NCBI GenBank assembly: GCA_947501315.1
Contig: CANMXH010000114.1
Span: 1 to 7,139, forward strand
Direction: 5' to 3'
DNA from: Caulobacteraceae bacterium
Lineage (GTDB): Bacteria > Pseudomonadota > Alphaproteobacteria > Caulobacterales > Caulobacteraceae
Length of the DNA: 7,139 nucleotides
Notes under the pieces: generated by a model
Told to the model about the DNA's origin: nothing
Databases searched by the model: none
What the model saw: only the letters and a program-made list of their open reading frames with translations
Made by a program: the position numbers and the translations under genes
Part shown: positions 1-5,416 of the stretch, one piece after another
Layout of the letters: each line of letters begins with the position of its first letter
Position numbering within the stretch: the stretch's first letter is position 1

Positions 1-467
1 ACCACCTGCATCCCCAGCCATTCCGCGATCAGGGCCGGTTTGTCGGCGCCGTCGATCTCGACCGTGACCTCGTGTTTCAGCAGCCAGCGTCCGCCGCCCT
101 TGTCCTCGGCGGAGAGGAGTTTGAACCGGCCGCGCACGTTCGAGCCGGCCGGCACGGGCGCGAGAAAGCGGAGTTTGTCGAAGCCGTAGTTGACCCCCAT
201 CACCACGCCTTCCAGCGGCGGGACGGCGTCATAGGTCATGGCCGACAGCAGGCTGAGGGTCAGGAAGCCATGGGCGATGGTGCCGCCGAAGGGGGTGTGC
301 GCCGCCGCGACCGGGTCGATATGGATGAACTGCCGGTCCTCGGTGATCTCGGCGAAGGCGTCGATCCGGGCCTGGTCGACGGTGATCCAGCGGCTGACGC
401 CAATTTCCTGGCCGATCAGGCCGGCGAGGTCGGCGACAGGGGTGGGCAGGCCCTTGCGTTCGGTCAT
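1..467 (-). CDS. MaoC family dehydratase, NodN/HtdZ-like (3' end cut by window edge)
   Basis: Probable hot-dog-fold (R)-specific enoyl-CoA hydratase / 3-hydroxyacyl-thioester dehydratase, cytoplasmic, acting on acyl-CoA thioesters. 155 residues are visible from the ATG at 467; the family is usually about 150-160 long, so only a short C-terminus is missing. The hydratase-2 signature sits at residues 38-55, where EDRQFIH gives the catalytic Asp44 and His49 in the D-x-(N/Q)-x-(I/V)-H arrangement. It is followed by TPFGGTIAHGFLTLSLL (58-74), which is typical of the NodN/Rv0130 (HtdZ) branch. The residue before the catalytic Asp is Glu, where I recall Gly in most relatives. A GGAG lies 9 bases before the start, inside the end of the upstream dehydratase gene, whose stop is only 4 bases away, so the two are probably one transcript. 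Family call is firm; the physiological substrate is unknown. Confidence 0.9.
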   Translation of the reverse strand, partial: MTERKGLPTPVADLAGLIGQEIGVSRWITVDQARIDAFAEITEDRQFIHIDPVAAAHTPFGGTIAHGFLTLSLLSAMTYDAVPPLEGVVMGVNYGFDKLRFLAPVPAGSNVRGRFKLLSAEDKGGGRWLLKHEVTVEIDGADKPALIAEWLGMQV

Positions 468-471
468 GGTG

Positions 472-1455
472 TCAGGCTCCGGGGGTGAAACGGTCTTCGA
501 TGATGGCGGAAAACATGGACGGGTCGACATTGCCACCCGACAGGACGACGGCGGTGGTCAGGCCAGCGGTCTCGACCTTGCCGGCCAGGACAGCGGCCAG
601 CGACACGGCCCCGCCCGGCTCGACCACCAGTTTCAGCACCTTGAAGGCATAGCGCACAGCCTCGGCGACCTCGGCGTCCGAGACGGTCACCACCCCGGTC
701 AGTCGTTGATTGATCGGGAAGGTCAGCTCGCCCGGCCGGTCGGTCATCAGGGCGTCGCAGATCGAGGGCCGTTCGACCGGGGCGTGGGTCAGCCGCTCGC
801 CCGCCGCCAGCGACAGCAGGGTGTCATTATAGGCCTTGGGCTCGACGCCGATGACCCGGGTCTCGTGCGACAGGGCCTCCATGGACAGGTTGATGCCCGC
901 GATCAGCCCGCCGCCCGAGGCGCCGCACAGCAGCTGGTCCAGCGGTGCATCAGCCTGTTCGAGGATCTCCAGCCCGGTCGTGCCCTGGCCCTCGATGACG
1001 AAGGGATCGTCGAACGGACGGACGAGGATGGAGCCCTTCGACGCCGCGATCTCCTCGCCGATGGCCTCGCGGCTCTCGGTGTAGCGGTCGTACATCCGCA
1101 CCTCGCCGCCGAAGCCGATCACGCCCTCGACCTTCACCTTCGGACTGTCGGCGGGCATGACGATGATGGCCTCAATCCCGAGGATCTGCGCGGCGCAGGC
1201 CACGGCCTGGGCGTGGTTGCCCGAGGAATAGGCGACGACGCCGCGGGCCTTCTCCTCCTCCGTCAGCCGGCTGATGCGGTTCCAGGCCCCGCGGAATTTG
1301 AAGGCCCCGGCCCGCTGCAGCGTTTCCGCCTTCAGCAGGATGCGGCCGCCGGTCAGCGCATTGAGCGCCGGGCTCTCGATCAGGGGGGTGCGGACGGCCT
1401 GTCCGGCGATCTGGCGGGCGGCGTCGCGAACGCCGGCGAAGGAGGCGGTGTGCAT
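472..1455 (-). CDS. Threonine/serine dehydratase-like PLP enzyme (fold type II, no ACT domain)
   Basis: 327-residue PLP enzyme of the threonine dehydratase / serine racemase family, predicted to deaminate threonine or serine to a 2-oxoacid (or to racemise serine) in the cytoplasm. AFKFRGA (51-57) holds the Schiff-base Lys53. SSGNHAQ (77-83) is the cofactor/substrate loop, its Ser78 aligning with the catalytic Ser84 of human serine racemase. SGGGL (180-184) is the phosphate-binding glycine loop with its first Gly replaced by Ser. SGGN (306-309) contacts the pyridine ring. Glu205 and Asp211 match two divalent-cation ligands of serine racemase. There is no C-terminal ACT regulatory domain, so it resembles short catabolic or racemase-type enzymes more than biosynthetic IlvA. 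The start MHTASFAGV aligns with the N-terminus of serine racemase; reading further upstream would run into the intergenic palindrome. There is no well-spaced Shine-Dalgarno: GGAGG lies 23 bases upstream. Threonine dehydratase, serine racemase and 3-hydroxyaspartate ammonia-lyase cannot be told apart here. Confidence 0.92.
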   Translation of the reverse strand: MHTASFAGVRDAARQIAGQAVRTPLIESPALNALTGGRILLKAETLQRAGAFKFRGAWNRISRLTEEEKARGVVAYSSGNHAQAVACAAQILGIEAIIVMPADSPKVKVEGVIGFGGEVRMYDRYTESREAIGEEIAASKGSILVRPFDDPFVIEGQGTTGLEILEQADAPLDQLLCGASGGGLIAGINLSMEALSHETRVIGVEPKAYNDTLLSLAAGERLTHAPVERPSICDALMTDRPGELTFPINQRLTGVVTVSDAEVAEAVRYAFKVLKLVVEPGGAVSLAAVLAGKVETAGLTTAVVLSGGNVDPSMFSAIIEDRFTPGA

Positions 1456-1489
1456 GGGAGACTCATACCGCGTGATTTCCTCCCGGCGA

Positions 1490-1510
1490 AGCCGGCTTTG
1501 AAGGCCGGCT
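1490..1510. repeat. Small GC-rich hairpin next to the large palindrome
   Basis: AGCCGGC (1490-1496) and GCCGGCT (1504-1510) form a perfect 7-bp inverted repeat around TTTGAAG; one G-T and one A-T pair can extend the stem inward. It abuts the left arm of the larger palindrome and lies in the presumed 5' leader of the dehydratase gene. There is no T-tract on either side, so it is not a classical intrinsic terminator. It may be part of the same repeat element. Confidence 0.55.
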
Positions 1511-1621
1511 GGTTCATCACAACGAACACAACGAAGAATCCACAAAGGACACGACGGGGCCTGCGCCGAAATCCCATACCGTTGTGTCCGTCGTGCCTCG
1601 TTGTGTTCGTTGTGATGAACC
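1511..1621. repeat. Large imperfect palindrome with perfect 24-bp arms (REP/MITE-like intergenic element)
   Basis: The arms at 1511-1534 and 1598-1621 are exact reverse complements over 24 bases. Each arm carries a tandem CACAACGAA-type unit. Inside them is an asymmetric internal loop (10 versus 10 or fewer bases), then a second stem pairing 1545-1557 with 1579-1591 at 11 of 13 positions plus one G-T pair, with a terminal loop of about 21 bases. The whole 111-bp stretch could fold into one long hairpin in either transcript. It has no start codon or RBS of its own, and translations through it give low-complexity His-Asn-Glu or Thr-Asn-Lys strings typical of false ORFs over such repeats. I see no target-site duplication at its edges. 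This looks like a dispersed non-coding repeat, but copy number cannot be judged from one window. Confidence 0.8.
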
Positions 1622-1714
1622 TCGACTGCGCGTCTCCGGCTCACGGGTTGCGGCTTCGCCGCGATGGCAGCGATGACCGGTTGAGTCTGCGGAAGGGCGC
1701 TCTAACCTGACCGG

Positions 1715-3220
1715 ATGAAGTCGCTCATCCTCGCCATCGACCAGGGCACAACCTCGACCCGGGCCATCGCCTTTGAAGCTGCGCCCGAGGGCGGACTGCG
1801 GCCGGTCGCGGTCAGCCAGATCGAGCTGGAGCAGCATTTCCCGCATCCGGGCTGGGTCGAGCATGACCCCGCTGAAATCTGGGCCGCGACGCTGCAGACC
1901 TGCCGGGCGGTGATCGAACAGGCCGGCGGGGTCGAGCGGTTCGCGGCCATCGGCATCACCAACCAGCGCGAGACCTCGGTGCTCTGGGATGCGGTGACCG
2001 GCGAACCCCTGCACCGCGCCATCGTCTGGCAGGACCGGCGCACGGCGGACGTCACGGGCACTCTGGCCGTCGCCGGGCATGAGCCGATGGTGCAGGCGGC
2101 GACCGGCCTGATCCTCGACCCCTATTTCTCGGCCTCGAAATTCGCCTGGCTGCTGGACGCCGTGCCGGGTGCGCGGGCGCGGGCGGCAAAGGGCGAGGTC
2201 AAGGTCGGCACTATCGAGACCTGGCTGATCTGGAAGCTGACCGGCGGCGCGAGCCACGTCACCGACGCCACCAATGCCAGCCGCACCTCGCTGATGGACC
2301 TCGCCACCTGCACCTGGCGGCCGGATCTTGCGGCCCTCTTCAATGTCCCGATGGCGGTCCTGCCGGAGATCCGCGGCTGCACGGACGCTCTCGGCGAATG
2401 CGACCCGTCCCTGTTCGGGGCGGCCCTGCCGATCCATGGCGCGGCCGGGGACCAGCAGGCGGCCCTGGTCGGCCATGGCGCGCTCAAGGCCGGGGACGCC
2501 AAGATCACCTATGGCACCGGGGCCTTTCTGGTCGCCAATGTCGGGGCGCGACCGGTCGGTTCGACCAGCCGCCTGCTCGGCACCCTCGGCTATGCGGTCG
2601 GAGGCGATGTCGCATATGCCCTCGAGGGCTCCATCTTCTCGGCCGGCTCGGCGATCCAGTGGCTGCGCGATGGGCTCAAGGTGCTCGCCGCCTCCGGCGA
2701 GTCCGAGGCCATGGCCCGGGGGCTGAAAGACAACGGCGGGGTCTATCTGGTGCCCGGCTTCACCGGCCTGGGGGCACCGTGGTGGGAGCCGGAGGCGCGC
2801 GGGACCCTAATCGGCCTGACCCGCGACAGCGGACCCGCCCATTTCGTCCGGGCGGCGCTGGAATCGCTGGCGTACCAGACCCGCGACCTGCTCGACGCGC
2901 TGGAAAAGGACGGGGCACCGCGGTTGCAGGTGCTCAAGGTCGACGGCGGCGTCACGGCCAATGCCTTCGCCATGCAGTTCGTCGCCGACATCTGCGACGT
3001 GGTGGTCGAACGGCCGGCGTTTCAGGAGATGACGGCCCTGGGCGCGGCCAAGCTGGCGGCGCTCGGAATCGGCCTGATCGGCGATCTGGAGGACCATCCG
3101 GTCGAGGCCCCGGCGCGCTGGACACCGAATATGGCTCCGGAAGCGCGCGAACGGCTGCTGAGGGGCTGGCGCAGCGCGGTCCGCGCGGCCATCATCGCCG
3201 CTCACCCGGAAGACGCATGA
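1715..3220 (+). CDS. glpK: Glycerol kinase
   Basis: 501-residue FGGY-family kinase that phosphorylates glycerol with ATP to sn-glycerol 3-phosphate, committing it to glycolysis or phospholipid synthesis in the cytoplasm. The N-terminal phosphate loop DQGTTSTR is at 9-16. The glycerol-binding residues are all present: NQRET with Arg85 and Glu86, DPYFS with Tyr137, and GDQQAAL with Asp246. The ATPase-core GTGAF is at 267-271. Both FGGY signatures are recognisable: YFSASKFAWLL near 137, and the C-terminal one starting GTLIGLTRD. Length matches the family (about 500). The FBP-binding GGTR loop seen just before GDQQAAL in E. coli GlpK is absent: the sequence there is FGAALPIHGAAGDQ. The ATG at 1715 is fixed by an in-frame TAA at 1703; the nearest purine-rich site (GGAAGGG) is about 16 bases away, which is weak. 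Its stop overlaps the next gene's start. No glpF or glpD is in view. Confidence 0.97.
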   Translation: MKSLILAIDQGTTSTRAIAFEAAPEGGLRPVAVSQIELEQHFPHPGWVEHDPAEIWAATLQTCRAVIEQAGGVERFAAIGITNQRETSVLWDAVTGEPLHRAIVWQDRRTADVTGTLAVAGHEPMVQAATGLILDPYFSASKFAWLLDAVPGARARAAKGEVKVGTIETWLIWKLTGGASHVTDATNASRTSLMDLATCTWRPDLAALFNVPMAVLPEIRGCTDALGECDPSLFGAALPIHGAAGDQQAALVGHGALKAGDAKITYGTGAFLVANVGARPVGSTSRLLGTLGYAVGGDVAYALEGSIFSAGSAIQWLRDGLKVLAASGESEAMARGLKDNGGVYLVPGFTGLGAPWWEPEARGTLIGLTRDSGPAHFVRAALESLAYQTRDLLDALEKDGAPRLQVLKVDGGVTANAFAMQFVADICDVVVERPAFQEMTALGAAKLAALGIGLIGDLEDHPVEAPARWTPNMAPEARERLLRGWRSAVRAAIIAAHPEDA

Positions 3221-4293
3221 CCCAGCCCATCCTCGAAGACGCCCAGTCCACCTTTTCCGGCACCCGGGAGGTCGATCCCCGCCACGCGCTCGATGAAGCG
3301 GCGCTGGACCAATGGCTGAAGGCCCATGTTGAGGGCTATGCCGGTCCGCTGACGCTGCGCCAGTTCAAGGGCGGCCAGTCGAACCCGACCTACGAGCTGC
3401 TTACGCCCACGGGTGCCTATGTGCTGCGTCGCAAGCCGCCGGGGACGCTTCTGCCCAGTGCCCATGCCGTCGATCGTGAGTTCACCGTTATCTCGGCCCT
3501 GCACAGACAGGGCTATCCGGTCGCCCGGCCCTGGGCCCTTTGCACGGACGACAGCGTCATCGGCTCGATGTTCTATGTCATGGACAAGGTCGAGGGCCGG
3601 GTGCTGTGGGACCTGAAACTGCCGGGGATGGAGCCGGCCCGGCGCCGCGCGATCTATGAAAGCCAGGTCGATACCCTGGCAACCCTGCACGCCTTTGATC
3701 CGGCTGCCATCGGATTGTCCGACTACGGACGGCCGGGAAACTATTTCGAACGTCAGGTCGGGCGCTGGACCAAACAGTACCGCGCCTCGGAGATTGATCC
3801 GATTCCGGCCATGGACCGGCTGATCGAATTCCTGCCGTCCACCTTGCCGCCGGACGGACCGACGCGGATCGTCCACGGCGACTTCCGGCTCGACAACATG
3901 ATCCTCGCCCCCGACGGGCCGCAGGTCCGGGCCGTACTGGACTGGGAACTGTCGACTCTGGGGGACCCCATGGCGGACTTCTCCTATCTGCTGATCGCCT
4001 GGGTGATTCCGGCGACCGCCCGCAACGGTCTCGCCGGCGCCGATCTCGAGGCCCTGGGCATTCCGTCGGTGGCGGAGACGGTGGAGCGCTATGCGAAGCT
4101 GACCGGGAACTCGCCGGCCAATCTGGACTGGCTGCTGGCCTACAACCTGTTCCGGCTGGCGGCCATCTGTCAGGGCATTGCCGGGCGGGTGCGCGACGGC
4201 ACGGCGGCCTCGTCCCATGCCCGCGCCATGGCTGACCAGGTGCCGATGCTGGCGGCGGGGGCCCTGAATTTCGCAGAGAAGGCCGGCGCCTGA
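3217..4293 (+). CDS. APH-type phosphotransferase family protein (ACAD10/11 N-terminal-like kinase)
   Basis: 358-residue protein-kinase-like small-molecule phosphotransferase, cytoplasmic. GGQSNPTY (52-59) is the glycine-rich nucleotide loop, VLRRKPPG holds the ATP-anchoring Lys73, and Glu88 fits the helix-C partner. HGDFRLDN (220-227) is the catalytic loop with Asp222, and LDWE (241-244) supplies the metal-binding Asp242. The N-terminal RKPPG...AHAVDREF stretch is typical of the branch found near acyl-CoA dehydrogenases and as the kinase domain of ACAD10/ACAD11. Relatives such as LvaA of Pseudomonas putida and the ACAD10/11 kinase domains phosphorylate 4-hydroxyacyl-CoA. A similar acyl-CoA or hydroxy-acid substrate is therefore an inference here; antibiotic resistance is unlikely. 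The start overlaps the glpK stop as ATGA, implying translational coupling. An acyl-CoA dehydrogenase partner is not in the window. Confidence 0.9.
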   Translation: MTQPILEDAQSTFSGTREVDPRHALDEAALDQWLKAHVEGYAGPLTLRQFKGGQSNPTYELLTPTGAYVLRRKPPGTLLPSAHAVDREFTVISALHRQGYPVARPWALCTDDSVIGSMFYVMDKVEGRVLWDLKLPGMEPARRRAIYESQVDTLATLHAFDPAAIGLSDYGRPGNYFERQVGRWTKQYRASEIDPIPAMDRLIEFLPSTLPPDGPTRIVHGDFRLDNMILAPDGPQVRAVLDWELSTLGDPMADFSYLLIAWVIPATARNGLAGADLEALGIPSVAETVERYAKLTGNSPANLDWLLAYNLFRLAAICQGIAGRVRDGTAASSHARAMADQVPMLAAGALNFAEKAGA

Positions 4294-4304
4294 TCGCCCG
4301 GCCT
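4280..4304. terminator. Possible hairpin between convergent genes (no U-tract)
   Basis: AGGCCGG (4280-4286) and CCGGCCT (4298-4304) form a 7-bp perfect stem around an 11-base loop that contains the stop of the phosphotransferase gene. The convergent DUF1223 gene ends 20 bases further right. The position suits transcript end formation for one or both genes, but there is no run of T on either side, so the call is weak. Confidence 0.3.
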
Positions 4305-4324
4305 CACGTTGCGCGGCCGTCGGG

Positions 4325-5077
4325 TCAATGCGGGATCAGAACAGCCCCGTTCAGGATGCGCCGGTCATCCTTCGCCTGCACCAGAATCGCTATGGCCAGG
4401 CCTGATCCGGCGGCGTCGGGCAGGGCATAGAGGGCGGGCCGGCCGGTCCATTCGCCCAGGGTCCGGACCGAGCGCACCACATTCATGTGCCGCACCGTGC
4501 GGCCACGGTTGTCACCCCGGGCGATAAGGACCTCCTGCGGCCCGGGGGTGAAGGTCACCGCCAGAACCTCGGCACCACCGGCGGGCGCGCGGCCGGAGCC
4601 TACGCCGACGCGGTCGCCGCCCGTGCGGAACTCGATCTCGGGCGGAAACACGCGGCGCGCGCCTTCTTCGTCTATGGCGCTCTGCAGGGCCGGAACCCCG
4701 GCGCCCACGACCTGGCGTCGACCGTCGATGACGATCTGGGGTGTCGCGACGTCGCGCAGTCTCAGGGGTTTGCGATAGGCGCGCTGGCGCTGGGCGAACT
4801 CGGGTCGGGCAAAGGTGTCCTCCCAGCCCAGGTAGTCCCAGTAATCGACAGCATAGGTCAGGGCGATGACGCCGGGTTCGGTCGCAACGGACTCAAGCCG
4901 GGCATTGGCCTCCGGACAGTCGGCGCAGCCCTGGGCGGTGAACAGTTCAATGACGACTGGCTCAGGCGGTGCCACCGCCCGGACGGCGCGGGCCGACGAC
5001 GGCTGGGCCACAGACCCTGCCGCGACAAGGGCCGCCGCCAGGGCCGCCACAGGGATGATCCAGCCCCTCGTGCGCAT
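4325..5077 (-). CDS. DUF1223 family exported thioredoxin-like protein
   Basis: 250-residue protein predicted to be exported. The N-terminus MRTRGWIIPVAALAAALVAAGSVAQ reads as a signal peptide or membrane anchor: basic residues, then a hydrophobic core of about 17 residues. The family hallmark VVIELFTAQGCADCPEANARL (41-61) carries Cys51 and Cys54 in a CxxC at the position expected in a thioredoxin fold. ATPQIVIDG (111-119) provides a cis-proline-like loop (Pro113), and YWDYLGWED (79-87) is also conserved in DUF1223. The biochemical function of the family is not established. I chose the ATG at 5077 because it starts the signal sequence directly. An in-frame ATG at 5119 would add 14 residues that do not look like an export signal; neither start has a clear Shine-Dalgarno. 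It lies downstream of ccmG and a small unknown gene on the same strand, so a thiol-redox role is suggested by context only. Confidence 0.87.
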   Translation of the reverse strand: MRTRGWIIPVAALAAALVAAGSVAQPSSARAVRAVAPPEPVVIELFTAQGCADCPEANARLESVATEPGVIALTYAVDYWDYLGWEDTFARPEFAQRQRAYRKPLRLRDVATPQIVIDGRRQVVGAGVPALQSAIDEEGARRVFPPEIEFRTGGDRVGVGSGRAPAGGAEVLAVTFTPGPQEVLIARGDNRGRTVRHMNVVRSVRTLGEWTGRPALYALPDAAGSGLAIAILVQAKDDRRILNGAVLIPH

Positions 5078-5100
5078 GCTGCAGAGATTAACCACGGCCG

Positions 5101-5146
5101 GCGAAATCGCGCCGCTCATTTTCGCGTGAAGGCCGATTGGATCGGC
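5101..5146. repeat. Two short inverted repeats upstream of the DUF1223 gene
   Basis: GCCGAT-TGG-ATCGGC (5132-5146) is a perfect 6-bp hairpin just after the stop of the 74-residue gene on the minus strand. GCGAAA (5101-5106) and TTTCGC (5120-5125) form a second, looser inverted repeat near the start of the DUF1223 gene. Neither has a U-tract. They could mark a partial terminator or leader structure separating the DUF1223 gene from the genes before it, or be chance. Confidence 0.3.
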
Positions 5147-5151
5147 AACCG

Positions 5152-5376
5152 TCAGACCCGGATGTCAAGCAGGGCACCGGGGCGCGTGGGACGCTCCTCC
5201 TGAACGGCCGGCGCGGACGAGGGGGCGATGTCGCGCGCGACCGGTTCCGGTCCGCCGGCCTGCACCGCCTCGAGGGCCGCCCGAAAGAAATCCGATCGTG
5301 CCGCGCGCACGGGAGGTAGCGCGGCAGGTTGGGTCGGGAACTGGACAGACAGGAGGCCGGGTCGAATCGTGCTCAT
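5152..5376 (-). CDS. Hypothetical protein, 74 residues
   Basis: I do not recognise this protein. The reading frame from the ATG at 5376 gives 74 residues starting MSTIRPGLLSVQFP and ending PTRPGALLDIRV. It is rich in Ala, Pro and Arg, with no cysteine, no membrane segment and no signal peptide, so it should be cytoplasmic. Residues about 27-41 (ARSDFFRAALEAVQA) could form an amphipathic helix; the part after about residue 43 looks disordered. It begins 34 bases after the ccmG stop on the same strand, in a position that fits the operon, but there is no strong Shine-Dalgarno. In its favour, the frame fills an otherwise empty interval and has a well-formed termination; against it, it has no known homologue that I can name. 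The frame stays open upstream into ccmG, but that part is a shadow of ccmG. Confidence 0.55.
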   Translation of the reverse strand: MSTIRPGLLSVQFPTQPAALPPVRAARSDFFRAALEAVQAGGPEPVARDIAPSSAPAVQEERPTRPGALLDIRV

Positions 5377-5384
5377 GCCCGCAG

Positions 5385-5416
5385 GGTTAACGAAAACTGT
5401 CGGAAAGAGGTTAACG
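5385..5416. repeat. Two GGTTAACG direct repeats, 24 bp apart
   Basis: GGTTAACG occurs at 5385-5392 and again at 5409-5416 on the plus strand, in the short gap between ccmG and the 74-residue gene. The second copy includes the ccmG stop codon. On the minus strand the core reads CGTTAACC, similar to a CtrA half-site (TTAACC), but the spacing does not fit the full TTAA-N7-TTAA site. A regulatory role is speculative. Confidence 0.3.

Larger units (their letters stand above)
1456..1714. other. Divergent intergenic region between the dehydratase gene and glpK
   Basis: This 259-bp stretch is the longest without a gene and must contain the promoters of both flanking operons. It holds the 1490-1510 hairpin, the 1511-1621 palindrome, a short GCGGC-TTC-GCCGC hairpin at 1650-1662, and three GANTC sites (1460-1464, 1536-1540, 1683-1687). 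I see no convincing sigma-70 -35/-10 pair on either strand. The glpK promoter probably lies between about 1622 and 1700. Confidence 0.6.

Noticed and set aside
1456..1644. N-terminal extension of the dehydratase to 390 residues
   Set aside because: The extra residues translate the palindrome (His-Asn-Glu-type low complexity), and the family alignment begins at the ATG at 1455.
238..1710. Long open frame on the plus strand (490 codons)
   Set aside because: It runs antisense through the MaoC and dehydratase genes and the palindrome. It is a high-GC shadow with no recognisable domain.
2398..3216. Upstream extension of the phosphotransferase frame within glpK
   Set aside because: Out of frame with glpK and rich in Arg/Gly/Pro shadow sequence. 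The ATGA start at 3217 fits the family N-terminus.
3202..4218. 338-codon minus-strand frame opposite the phosphotransferase
   Set aside because: Antisense shadow of a clear gene; no domain or ribosome site.
3217..4293. Aminoglycoside resistance kinase
   Set aside because: The HGDFRLDN and DWE motifs are shared by the whole APH superfamily. The RKPPG...AHAVDREF region and chromosomal context fit the acyl-CoA-linked branch instead.
5387..5414. Full CtrA binding site
   Set aside because: The two TTAA cores are separated by 20 bases, not 7, so only half-sites can be claimed.
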